Shown here: positions 1 to 7,560 of the stretch, one piece after another | Position numbering within the stretch: position 1 is the first letter of the stretch | Layout of the letters: each line of letters begins with the position of its first letter | DNA from: Castellaniella sp049651205 | GTDB taxonomy: Bacteria; Pseudomonadota; Gammaproteobacteria; Burkholderiales; Burkholderiaceae_B | Direction: 5' to 3' | Length of the DNA: 64,000 nucleotides | Assembly: GCF_049651205.1 (NCBI RefSeq) | Contig: NZ_JBASBR010000012.1 | Coordinates: 124,001 to 188,000, forward strand | The notes under the pieces: model-generated | What the model was told of the DNA's origin: nothing | Seen by the model: the letters and a program-made list of their open reading frames with translations, nothing else | Database searches by the model: none | Position numbers and translations under genes: made by a program

Positions 1-56
1 CAGGCAGTGCGTTAAAGACCGCACTCATTTTCTCAAACTGATGAAAGAAAGATTTC

Positions 57-86
57 CCGGGTTGCCATATTGAGGTGATAACCCGG
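57..86. other. Hairpin downstream of the lysozyme relic
   Basis: CCGGGTT at 57-63 pairs with AACCCGG at 80-86 around a 16-nt loop. On the minus strand the stem is followed by a T-rich but interrupted tract, so it could be the old terminator of the relic gene. A possible minus-strand start (ATG at 28-26) begins just beyond it and runs off the left edge; too little is visible to call a gene. Confidence 0.25.
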
Positions 87-103
87 TCACACAGTGACAC
101 CGT

Positions 104-337
104 TCAAAGCCGCCTTCTGACGGCTTCGGCCTTGGTGATGTCGTGGGCACCGTTGACGTCCAGCCCGCTGTTCTGCCTGTAAGTTGTGGGTCGTGTGCCT
201 TTGGATCACAGCACGTAGTTCTCGGGCTTGCCGATGGCTTTTGGGCCACAGGATGGCCATGTAGACATCAGAGAGCGTATGCAGCCGGCCAGCGCAGGAC
301 TCGAAGTACATCCGCACCCTGATCAAGTAACCTGGTC
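104..337 (-). pseudogene. Degenerate C-terminal fragment of a phage-type lysozyme/EF-hand-like protein
   Basis: Read on the minus strand, this stretch encodes a recognisable but broken protein tail. The first part (about 337 to 243) contains TLSDVYMAILWPK. A frameshift at a run of four T (239-242) then moves the reading to AIGKPENYVL, followed by an in-frame TGA at 206-208, and then YRQNSGLDVNG and ITKAEAV before a stop at 104-106. From memory this order (a TLxDVYMAILWP segment, a GKPexYVL segment, an EF-hand-like loop) is the C-terminal half of phage-type or secreted lysozyme-like proteins. The calcium-loop positions 5 and 6 are Ala and His instead of Asp and Gly, which fits decay. The 5' half of the gene is absent; homology stops at the cspA-like gene's terminator. 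The family name is inference; the frameshift and stop are visible. Confidence 0.5.
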
Positions 338-339
338 AA

Positions 340-374
340 CAAAAAGCCGAACCCAATGTTTCAAAAGGTTCGGC
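340..374 (-). terminator. Rho-independent terminator of the cold-shock gene
   Basis: A perfect 8-bp stem (GCCGAACC 346-353, GGTTCGGC 367-374) is followed on the minus strand by five T residues (complement of 341-345). It lies about 50 nt past the stop of the cspA-like gene and points the right way to end that transcript. Confidence 0.75.
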
Positions 375-385
375 CACATTCGACT

Positions 386-419
386 GCTCTATGCGCTCGC
401 CAACTCAGGCGAGCAGAGC
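386..419 (-). other. Hairpin immediately after the cold-shock gene stop codon
   Basis: GCTCGCC (395-401) pairs with GGCGAGC (408-414) around a 6-nt loop, extended by GCTCT (386-390) with AGAGC (415-419) across a 4-nt bulge. It starts three bases after the stop codon and has no T tract of its own, so it is more likely a 3'-protective structure in front of the terminator at 340-374 than a terminator itself. Confidence 0.45.
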
Positions 420-421
420 TA

Positions 422-634
422 TCAAATAACTTTGATCATTGACGCTTGAGGGCCTTTCTGCCCTTGCTTTGCTACAAACGATACGCGCTGATTTTCTTCA
501 AGGCTCTTGTGGCCCTCCGCGCCCTGGATGTCGCTGTAGTGTGCGAAGAGGTCCTTGCCACCTGATTCGGGCATGATAAAGCCGAATCCCTTGTCGTTGT
601 TGAACCACTTCACGATGCCGATTTCTGTATTCAA
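422..634 (-). CDS. Cold-shock domain protein (CspA family)
   Basis: This is a single cold-shock domain protein of 70 residues that binds single-stranded nucleic acid and is expected to act as an RNA chaperone in the cytoplasm. The RNP1 motif KGFGFI (near residues 15-20) and the RNP2-like LFAHYSDI follow the family order, and the chain begins with the typical IGIVKWFN strand. I place the start at a TTG (632-634) because AGGA lies 6 nt upstream and this gives exactly the usual family length. A longer in-frame reading back to 673 adds residues that do not resemble the family. The gene stands alone and is followed by a hairpin and a T-tract terminator. Which paralogue it is (cspA, cspD or other) cannot be decided from the sequence. 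Confidence 0.9.
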   Translation of the reverse strand: MNTEIGIVKWFNNDKGFGFIMPESGGKDLFAHYSDIQGAEGHKSLEENQRVSFVAKQGQKGPQASMIKVI

Positions 635-859
635 TGTAAGTCCTAAGTAGAAGGGAAAGATATCCCCGTACACACTATAGGGCCTGGGGCAATATAAAGC
701 CAGCTCTGTTACTCAATAACGCACAGCGCCACCCCGCCCGCCAAAAAGCTGGGGCCAGCAAATAGGAGATCGCCATGCTCACTTATGCGTCCTAAACCTG
801 CATCCTGCGCGCGATCGTTTCGCGCCGCAGGCCCACCACACGACCCTTACCCCAACACG

Positions 860-900
860 GAAAAAGAAAACGGCACTCAGGATTGCCGCCTGAATGCCGT
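860..900 (-). terminator. Terminator of the tRNA-Ser transcript
   Basis: An 11-bp stem with one mismatch (870-881 with 889-900) is followed on the minus strand by a long T-rich tract, the complement of the A-rich 860-869. It lies 25 nt beyond the 3' end of the tRNA gene and is correctly oriented. The rest of 635-924 holds only the cold-shock gene's upstream region; I see no other gene there. Confidence 0.65.
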
Positions 901-924
901 AGCTGCTTGATTTTATTGGTGTTC

Positions 925-1015
925 TGGCGGACAGGGTGGGATTCGAACCCACGGTACGGGAAAACCGTACGCCTGATTTCGAGTCAGGTACATTCGACCA
1001 CTCTGCCACCTGTCC
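925..1015 (-). tRNA. tRNA-Ser (anticodon CGA)
   Basis: On the minus strand the acceptor stem GGACAGG (from 1015) pairs with CCTGTCC, followed by discriminator G and an encoded CCA at 925-927. The anticodon loop reads CTCGAAA, giving anticodon CGA, which decodes UCG. The T-arm contains GGTTCGAATCC. A long variable arm built on GTACGG/CCGTAC is diagnostic of a class II serine tRNA. A possible -10 element (TAGAAT, complement of 1041-1046) lies upstream. Confidence 0.96.
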
Positions 1016-1152
1016 GGACTTGAATGCGGTCAAGCTGCGCATTCTAGCACAAAACAGGGCGGCTACCGCGATGCGGCGCCCGGCAGAAACGCGCATCAAA
1101 CACACCGCGACCATGCCCGGGGGGGCGCCAGCCGCATGCCAGTTACGCAGCC

Positions 1153-2490
1153 TTAAGCTCGAAGCTCGGTGAGGCCACCCATGTACGGTTGCAGGGCTTC
1201 GGGCACTCGTACGCTACCATCGGCCTGTTGGTAGTTCTCGAGCACAGCCACCAAGGCACGGCCAACCGCCAACCCGGAGCCATTGAGCGTATGCAGGTAC
1301 TCGGGTTTGGCCTTGGGGCCTTCGGGGCGGAATCTTGCCTGCAGGCGCCGTGCCTGGAAATCCAGGCAATTGGACACGGAGGAGATTTCGCGCCAGGTGT
1401 TTTGAGCCGGCAGCCAGACTTCAAGATCATAAGTTTTGGCTGAACCAAAGCCCATGTCACCCGCACACAGCAGCACGACCCGATAAGGCAGGCCCAGCGC
1501 CTGCAGCACGTGCTCGGCATGGCCTACCATTTCGTCCAGCGCCAGCCAGGATTGCTCCGGATGCACGATCTGCACCATTTCGACCTTGTCGAACTGATGC
1601 TGACGGATCAGGCCACGCAGGTCGCGCCCGCCACTGCCCGCTTCCGAGCGAAAACAAGGGGTGTGGGCAGTGAGTTTGAGCGGCAAATCATGCACATCGA
1701 CGATGCGATCGCGCACGGTGCCGGTGAGGGGGATCTCGGCGGTTGAGATCAGATAAAGATCTTCGGACTGGCCTTCGTCATCCGGGGTGCTGCCCTGGCC
1801 GCCCCGGGTGACCCAAAACATGTCTTCCTTGAATTTGGGCAACTGGCCTGTGCCAAACAAGGTGGAGCTATTGACGATATAGGGGGTGTAGCACTCCTGG
1901 TAGCCATGCCGGGTGGTTTGAAGATCCAGCATGAACTGCGCCAAGGCCCGGTGCAGGCGCGCCACAGGCCCGCGCAACATCATGAAACGGGCTCCCACCA
2001 AAGAGCGGGCCGACTCAAAATCCAGCCCCATGGGCTCGGCCAGTGCCACGTGATCTTGTGGCTCGAAGCCCAGGGGCGCCGGATTACCCTCGGCGTCTGC
2101 CTTGCCCGGTAACCAGCGACGCACCTCGACGTTATCGGCCTCGGAGGTGCCGTCTGGTACGCTTTCATCGGGCAGATTGGGAATGGTCATGAGCCACTGG
2201 GCAAGCTCTTGCTGCACCAGAGACAGATCCTGCTCAAGCGCTTTGAGACGATCCGGGAGGGCCTGGGACTCGGCCAGTGCCACGGAGGCATCCTCGCCGC
2301 GAGACTTGAGTTGTCCAATCTGTTTGGCCAGGGCATTGCGGCGGGCCTGCAGCTCTTCAGTTTGAACCTGCACCGCTTTGCGGCGGGCCTCGAGGGCGTG
2401 GTAGCGATCAGTGTCGAAGTTCAGGCCGCGTCTGGCCAGGGCACGTACAACTCGGTCCAGGTCTTTGCGCAACAGATTGGTATCTAGCAT
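1153..2490 (-). CDS. serS: Serine--tRNA ligase
   Basis: This class II aminoacyl-tRNA synthetase charges tRNA-Ser with serine (and tRNA-Sec where present). The 445-residue chain starts MLDTNLLRKDLD, has the long N-terminal coiled-coil arm (roughly residues 30-100) that grips the tRNA variable arm, then the catalytic core with motif 2 (FRSEAGSGGRDLRG) and motif 3 (GLAVGRALVAVLE). I chose the ATG at 2488-2490 because homologues begin with MLD; upstream in-frame codons are rich in unrelated residues. It is the last gene of the ftsK-lolA-rarA-serS run and sits 138 nt from a tRNA-Ser gene on the same strand. No defect is visible. Confidence 0.97.
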   Translation of the reverse strand: MLDTNLLRKDLDRVVRALARRGLNFDTDRYHALEARRKAVQVQTEELQARRNALAKQIGQLKSRGEDASVALAESQALPDRLKALEQDLSLVQQELAQWLMTIPNLPDESVPDGTSEADNVEVRRWLPGKADAEGNPAPLGFEPQDHVALAEPMGLDFESARSLVGARFMMLRGPVARLHRALAQFMLDLQTTRHGYQECYTPYIVNSSTLFGTGQLPKFKEDMFWVTRGGQGSTPDDEGQSEDLYLISTAEIPLTGTVRDRIVDVHDLPLKLTAHTPCFRSEAGSGGRDLRGLIRQHQFDKVEMVQIVHPEQSWLALDEMVGHAEHVLQALGLPYRVVLLCAGDMGFGSAKTYDLEVWLPAQNTWREISSVSNCLDFQARRLQARFRPEGPKAKPEYLHTLNGSGLAVGRALVAVLENYQQADGSVRVPEALQPYMGGLTELRA

Positions 2491-2611
2491 GATGGTGGCA
2501 GAAAAATGAAATCGCGCCAGAAACACCTGGCGCATTTGGAACGGCATATTGTATTAAATTAAACCACGACACTTAAACCTTCACCGCTTTGCCTCCTGAT
2601 ACCCTCTTCCG

Positions 2612-3223
2612 ATGCAAGACATACACCGCTTTATCCCCGCCAGCCAACTGACAGACTTCCCATCTTTGGACGGCCATCCAAGCACCCGTACTATCGTGAC
2701 AAGCCCCGATGACGGAAGCAGCCAACCTTTGTGGTGCGCACAGATGCTGCGCCTGGATACCAGCGGGCTGGTCGCCGGCCAGGAGGGCATGGACTGCATT
2801 GGCGTCCTCACCAGTGGCGGGCCATTGCTGCTGATCCGGACAGCATCAGGCAACGAAACCACGGTAGCACCGGGCGGGCGCCTGTATTTTGCAGGCGAAA
2901 CGCAGTTTCAGGCGGCCAGCCCCGACGGCCCCACCGAGTGGTTTCAGCTGATGCTGGCACGCAAGCAGGCGCATGGCTGTGTAGATGTGCGTAGAGGCGA
3001 TCAGGCGCTGCCCCTGCGGCCTGGCGAAACCCTTTTGCATTGCGTACAGGGCCAGTTTCGGGCTGAGCTTCCGGCGCATCTGGGGGGCCATCAAACCTTG
3101 GCGGCCGGTGATACCGTGCACCTTACTTTGGATTACGTGCCTTTTTTTCGTTTGAATCTGCTTGCCCTGACGCCGGATGCGCGCCTGGTGGATACGCGTG
3201 TGAATCAATATCCCACTGCCTGA
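2612..3223 (+). CDS. HutD/Ves-like cupin-fold protein
   Basis: This 203-residue protein resembles the HutD/Ves family, proposed to have a bicupin fold and linked in other bacteria to control of histidine utilisation or to cold response. The resemblance rests on the central segment, where a glycine-rich GGRLYFAGE stretch is followed by ASPDGPTEWFQLML, the place where HutD proteins carry a FxGd...L.DGP...N.M pattern. No hut genes are nearby, so a role in histidine breakdown cannot be assumed. There is no clear ribosome binding site. Its 3' end overlaps the convergent rarA gene by 101 nt. Family assignment is moderate; the reading frame itself looks real because its composition and length are protein-like. 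Confidence 0.6.
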   Translation: MQDIHRFIPASQLTDFPSLDGHPSTRTIVTSPDDGSSQPLWCAQMLRLDTSGLVAGQEGMDCIGVLTSGGPLLLIRTASGNETTVAPGGRLYFAGETQFQAASPDGPTEWFQLMLARKQAHGCVDVRRGDQALPLRPGETLLHCVQGQFRAELPAHLGGHQTLAAGDTVHLTLDYVPFFRLNLLALTPDARLVDTRVNQYPTA

Positions 3224-4505
3224 GCTGATTGAGCTTGTCGCCGATCTTGATTTCGAGCCCCCGGGGAACCGGCTGATACCAGCCGGGCTCATCCATACCA
3301 TCGGGCAGGTAGGTTTCGCCCGCAGCATAGGCGTTGGGCTCATCGTGGGCATACCGATAGGCGTGGCCATAGCCCAGTTCTTTCATCAGGCGCGTGGGGG
3401 CATTGCGCAGATGCACAGGCACTTCGCGGCTGCGATCTTTTTGCACAAACGCCCGTGCCTGCTTGTAGGCCATGTAACCCGCATTGCTTTTGGCCGCGAT
3501 TGCCAGGTAGATGACTGCCTGTCCCAGCGCCAGCTCGCCTTCAGGGCTGCCCAGGCGCTCGTACGTAAGTGCGGCATCGTTGGCAATCTGCATGGCGCGC
3601 GGGTCTGCCAGGCCGATATCCTCCCAGGCCATGCGCACGATGCGTCGTGACAGATAACGAGGATCCGCCCCCCCATCGAGCATCCGTGTCAGCCAATAAA
3701 GTGCCGCATCCGGATGAGAGCCGCGTACCGATTTGTGTAGGGCAGAGATCTGGTCGTAAAACTGATCACCGCCTTTATCAAAGCGCCGGGCATTGAGCAT
3801 CAGGGCGTTTTCGATGAATGCGGCATCTATCTGGCTGACATCACTGGCCCCGGCCGCTGTGTGGCATTGCTCCAGCAGATTAAGCAGCCGGCGGGCGTCA
3901 CCATCCGCATAAGCAATCAGGGTATCCACTGCGTTATCGGAAAACCCGAGTGAGGCAAGGCAGGTTTCTTGTGCACGCTGAAACAACTGCCTGAGCTCGG
4001 GATCTGAAAGCGGCTTGAGCACATATACCTGTGCCCGGGACAGCAATGCCGAGTTGACTTCAAAGGACGGGTTTTCGGTGGTGGCACCGATAAAGGTGAC
4101 CAGGCCACTTTCGACAAACGGCAGTAGCGCATCCTGCTGCGCCTTGTTGAAGCGATGAATTTCGTCGACAAACAGGATAGTGGCGCGCCCCTGCACCTGC
4201 TGCTGCCTGGCCTGTTGCATGGCCTCCCGAATATCCTTGACCCCGGAAAACACCGCTGACAAGGCAATAAAGGCACAATCAAACGCGGTAGCCATCAGGC
4301 GGGCCAGCGTGGTCTTACCCACGCCTGGAGGCCCCCAGAAAATCATGGAATGGGGCTTGCCCGACTGAAACGCCAGCTGTAGAGGTTTGCCTGGCGCCAG
4401 CAGGTGAGGTTGCCCAATGACTTCGCCGAGCGTGCGCGGGCGCAGGGCCTCTGCCAAGGGAATATTTTGGGGTGCTGCACCCAGCAGCTCGCCTTGTGTG
4501 GCCAT
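3123..4505 (-). CDS. rarA: Replication-associated recombination protein A (RarA/MgsA AAA+ ATPase)
   Basis: RarA is a clamp-loader-like AAA+ ATPase that acts at stalled replication forks and single-stranded gaps. The 460-residue chain shows Walker A GPPGVGKTTLA near residue 60, Walker B LFVDEIHRFNK near 110, a sensor-1 region GATTENPSFEVN near 140, and the C-terminal tetramerisation region (ending about residue 430). The last 30 residues are a low-complexity tail beyond the usual end and are the part that overlaps the HutD-like gene. Its ATG overlaps the lolA stop by one base (TGATG), so translation is probably coupled to lolA. Confidence 0.95.
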   Translation of the reverse strand: MATQGELLGAAPQNIPLAEALRPRTLGEVIGQPHLLAPGKPLQLAFQSGKPHSMIFWGPPGVGKTTLARLMATAFDCAFIALSAVFSGVKDIREAMQQARQQQVQGRATILFVDEIHRFNKAQQDALLPFVESGLVTFIGATTENPSFEVNSALLSRAQVYVLKPLSDPELRQLFQRAQETCLASLGFSDNAVDTLIAYADGDARRLLNLLEQCHTAAGASDVSQIDAAFIENALMLNARRFDKGGDQFYDQISALHKSVRGSHPDAALYWLTRMLDGGADPRYLSRRIVRMAWEDIGLADPRAMQIANDAALTYERLGSPEGELALGQAVIYLAIAAKSNAGYMAYKQARAFVQKDRSREVPVHLRNAPTRLMKELGYGHAYRYAHDEPNAYAAGETYLPDGMDEPGWYQPVPRGLEIKIGDKLNQLRQWDIDSHAYPPGAHPASGQADSNEKKARNPK

Positions 4506-5161
4506 CAGTTCATCTTGACGAGGTCAACACCCTCGGGCACAGCAAACTGAAACTGCGAGGCCGGAATACCCGGATTTGCCTTGAGTGCCATGAACTGAAT
4601 GTGCGTGGTTTGCCCAAAGGCATCCAGAAGCTCAAGCCGCTTGGGCAAGCCATCCGCAAACCCGATGTCTACATAGGTAAATCCGGCATCCGGCGTTTTG
4701 GGAACGGCCCGCAACCATTGCAAGCCATCACGATCCGGCTGTGACTGCACATTGAAGGCGTCATCCAGAGAGCCCGAGCCAAACAGCAAGGCGGCAGGTG
4801 ATGCTCCCACCGCCTGTCCGGCCTGGCGCTGGGTCACCTGAGCGAGATCGGGATCGTATTGATAGACGTGCTGGCCGTCGGAGACGATGAGCTGGGCATA
4901 AGGTTTACGCACCTGCCAGCGAAATTTGCCAGGCCGCTGAAACGCAAATGTGCCCGTCTGCGACCGCGCCTTGCCGTCTGGGCCTTTTTGCTCTTGCTGA
5001 AACTCGCCGGTGGCCGATTTCACCTGATCGACAAAGGTTTGAAGCTGCACCTGAGCAGTATCGACTGCGTGGCTGACGCCCGGTGCCAGTGCCAATGCGC
5101 AGGACAGCAACAGGCCGGCCCATAAAGGTTGACGCAAAAAAATAAGGGAACTCATGGACAT
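4505..5161 (-). CDS. lolA: Outer-membrane lipoprotein carrier protein LolA
   Basis: LolA is the periplasmic shuttle that takes lipoproteins from the LolCDE transporter to LolB at the outer membrane. The 218-residue precursor has a Sec signal peptide (positive start, hydrophobic stretch LLLSCALALA, cleavage near VSHA), followed by the LolA beta-barrel-like fold with FQQEQ, GTFAFQRPGKFRW, YDPDLAQVT and the IQF/LKANPGI segments typical of the family. Two in-frame ATGs (5159-5161 and 5153-5155) are possible starts; the upstream one overlaps the ftsK stop as TAATG. It lies between ftsK and rarA, the usual betaproteobacterial order. Confidence 0.95.
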   Translation of the reverse strand: MSMSSLIFLRQPLWAGLLLSCALALAPGVSHAVDTAQVQLQTFVDQVKSATGEFQQEQKGPDGKARSQTGTFAFQRPGKFRWQVRKPYAQLIVSDGQHVYQYDPDLAQVTQRQAGQAVGASPAALLFGSGSLDDAFNVQSQPDRDGLQWLRAVPKTPDAGFTYVDIGFADGLPKRLELLDAFGQTTHIQFMALKANPGIPASQFQFAVPEGVDLVKMN

Positions 5162-7515
5162 TACTCGTCTTCGCCAGATTTGGCCGGCACAAGGAGGTCG
5201 CGGTTGCCATTGGGCTGTTGCGGGCTGACCAAACCCGCACGCTCCATTTGCTCGAGAATGCGTGCCGAGCGGTTATAGCCAATCCGCAGATTACGCTGCA
5301 CAAACGAAATGGAGGCCCGCCGGCTACGCATGACGACCTCGACTGCCTGATCATAAAGGGGGTCGTTTTCCTGATCAGTAAAGCCCGTGACAGAACTGAC
5401 ACCATCACCGGTTTCACCCTCGAGCGCGCCCTCAAGCAGGCCCTCGACGTAATCAGGCTCGCCGGATTCTTTAAGAGACTCGACGACACGATGGACTTCG
5501 TCGTCGTGCACAAAGGCCCCGTGTACGCGTGTGGGCACACTGGTGCCTGGCGGCTGATACAACATGTCCCCCTGCCCCAGGAGAGTTTCGGCACCCATCT
5601 GATCCAGAATGGTGCGTGAATCGATTTTGGACGACACCTGGAAAGCTATACGCGTGGGGATATTGGCCTTGATCAGGCCGGTAATGACATCCACACTGGG
5701 ACGCTGGGTAGCCAGAATCAGGTGGATGCCTGCAGCCCGCGCCTTTTGCGCCAGACGCGCAATCAGCTCTTCGACCTTCTTGCCCACCACCATCATCAGA
5801 TCGGCGAGCTCGTCGATCACCACCACGATCATGGGCAGGGTACCCAGGGGCTCGGGCGCATCGGGCGTCAAAGAAAAAGGATTGGGGATGGGTTCGTCTT
5901 TTTTCTGGGCGTCGCGAATCTTGGCATTGAATCCTGCCAGATTGCGCACGCCCAGCTTGCTCATGAGCTTGTAGCGTTTTTCCATCTCGGCCACACACCA
6001 GTTCAGTGCATTGGCCGCATGGCGCATATCGGTAACCACCGGCGCCAACAAGTGAGGGATGCCCTCGTAGACGGACATTTCGAGCATTTTTGGATCAATC
6101 AGGATCAGCCTGACCTGGCTCGCATCGGCCTTGTACAGCAAGGACAGGATCATGGCGTTGATGCCCACTGACTTACCTGAACCCGTGGTACCCGCCACCA
6201 GCAAATGCGGCATCTTGCCCAAATCGGCCACCACTGGATTGCCAGCGATATCCTTGCCCAGCGCCATCGTCAGCAACGAACCACTGCTGTGATAAACCTG
6301 CGACCCCAGGATCTCGGTGAGACGCACCATCTGCCGGCGTGGATTGGGCAGCTCGAGCCCCATCAGGTTTTTTCCGGGGATGGTCTCGACCACCCGGATG
6401 CGCACCAGACTGAGTGCACGTGCAAGATCTTTGGCCAGGTTGACGATCTGGCTGCCCTTGACGCCTACCGCCGGCTCGATCTCGTAGCGTGTGATGACCG
6501 GGCCCGACTGTGCAGATACGACCGTGACGGTTACGCCAAAATCGGATAGCTTTTTCTCGATCAGGCGGGAGGTGAATTCGATGGTTTCAGGCGAAACGCT
6601 TTCTTGGGCCTGCTCGACGGGATCCAGCAAAGACAAGGCAGGCAGGCTGCCTGCCAGCGCGGGATCTTCTTTGGCGGTAAACAGGGCCTGTTGTTTCTCT
6701 TGCTGTACCCGTGGCGACAGGGGCACGGTTTTGACGGTGGGCTCGATGCGCACGGGCTGCTCGTGCACCAGCTGTGTCTGGCGGGTCTCAACGATTTCCT
6801 GGCGCTCGGCGGTAGCAGTTTTGCCAGCCCGACGATCCTGCAAGGCATTTTTCCAGTCAAGCAGACGACGGAAGAAGAGCTCGATGCCCAGGCCAACGCG
6901 CTCGGAGACATTAAGCCAGGAGAAACCAAAAAACAGACTGGAGCCAACAATAATAAAGGCCAGCAGGAGCAAGGTGCCCCCCGCCTGCCCCGCCACCTGG
7001 GCCAGGCCGGCCGCCAACAGATGGCCCAACTGCCCGCCTGCCCCGGCTGGCAGCGTTACCCCCCAGCTTTGCAAGCGCAGGGACTCGATGCCCATGCATC
7101 CTAGAAACAACAGAGTAAAGCCGATACCGACCTCCCAGCGAACCCGGGGGAGTAGCTCCGGCACCCGTGTGGGCAACACAATGCGGGTGAGCCGGTAGAA
7201 GCCCGCCACCACGTGGCGCAGCATCAGGAGCACCCACAGCCAAGCAGAGGCGCCAAACAGATAAAGCAGTAAATCAGCTACGTACGCGCCAAAGGTGCCT
7301 CCCCAGTTGTGGGTGACACCGGTATAGATCGAATGCGACCAACCGGGGTCGGCCCGCTGCCAGGTAGCCAGCACGAGGATCAGCCATACGGCGACCGCAG
7401 CCAGAAGGATCCATCGGGCCTCACGTAGCAGACTGCTCAGGCGTGTTTGCAGTGCTGAGGGGCCGTTGCGGACATTGCGCGTCGAGCGCGGAGTGCTTAC
7501 CGGGATTCTTGCCAT
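5161..7515 (-). CDS. ftsK: DNA translocase FtsK
   Basis: FtsK couples cell division to chromosome segregation: its membrane domain sits in the divisome and its motor pumps DNA toward dif and activates XerCD. In the 784-residue reading the first 180 residues carry about four membrane segments, followed by a short linker (about 180-290) and the RecA-like motor with Walker A GTTGSGKSVG near residue 440 and Walker B LILIDPKMLEM. The C-terminal gamma winged helix ends with RIGYNRSARILEQMERAG. I start at the ATG at 7513-7515 because the open frame further upstream runs antisense through trxB and looks unlike FtsK. It heads the ftsK-lolA-rarA-serS run and diverges from trxB. Confidence 0.95.
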   Translation of the reverse strand: MARIPVSTPRSTRNVRNGPSALQTRLSSLLREARWILLAAVAVWLILVLATWQRADPGWSHSIYTGVTHNWGGTFGAYVADLLLYLFGASAWLWVLLMLRHVVAGFYRLTRIVLPTRVPELLPRVRWEVGIGFTLLFLGCMGIESLRLQSWGVTLPAGAGGQLGHLLAAGLAQVAGQAGGTLLLLAFIIVGSSLFFGFSWLNVSERVGLGIELFFRRLLDWKNALQDRRAGKTATAERQEIVETRQTQLVHEQPVRIEPTVKTVPLSPRVQQEKQQALFTAKEDPALAGSLPALSLLDPVEQAQESVSPETIEFTSRLIEKKLSDFGVTVTVVSAQSGPVITRYEIEPAVGVKGSQIVNLAKDLARALSLVRIRVVETIPGKNLMGLELPNPRRQMVRLTEILGSQVYHSSGSLLTMALGKDIAGNPVVADLGKMPHLLVAGTTGSGKSVGINAMILSLLYKADASQVRLILIDPKMLEMSVYEGIPHLLAPVVTDMRHAANALNWCVAEMEKRYKLMSKLGVRNLAGFNAKIRDAQKKDEPIPNPFSLTPDAPEPLGTLPMIVVVIDELADLMMVVGKKVEELIARLAQKARAAGIHLILATQRPSVDVITGLIKANIPTRIAFQVSSKIDSRTILDQMGAETLLGQGDMLYQPPGTSVPTRVHGAFVHDDEVHRVVESLKESGEPDYVEGLLEGALEGETGDGVSSVTGFTDQENDPLYDQAVEVVMRSRRASISFVQRNLRIGYNRSARILEQMERAGLVSPQQPNGNRDLLVPAKSGEDE

Positions 7516-7521
7516 CTGGCC

Positions 7522-7529
7522 ATTATAAT
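7522..7529. promoter_or_regulatory. Shared -10 palindrome between ftsK and trxB
   Basis: ATTATAAT reads TATAAT on both strands (7524-7529 forward, 7527-7522 reverse) in the 45-nt gap between the divergent ftsK and trxB starts. It could serve as a -10 box in either direction; no convincing -35 is visible for either, and on the minus side it would give a nearly leaderless ftsK message. Confidence 0.3.
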
Positions 7530-7560
7530 TGCGGGGTTGATCATGAACGGATTTTCTGTG

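Noticed and set aside
779..1114. Open frame of 111 residues on the minus strand
   Set aside because: It runs straight through tRNA-Ser and its translation contains the tRNA-derived string VAEWSNVPDSKSG; not a real gene.
5161..5998. Antisense open frames inside ftsK, dnaK, recN and serS
   Set aside because: They are shadow frames of GC-rich genes; residue usage is Arg/Pro/Ala/Ser-biased and they have no family motifs.
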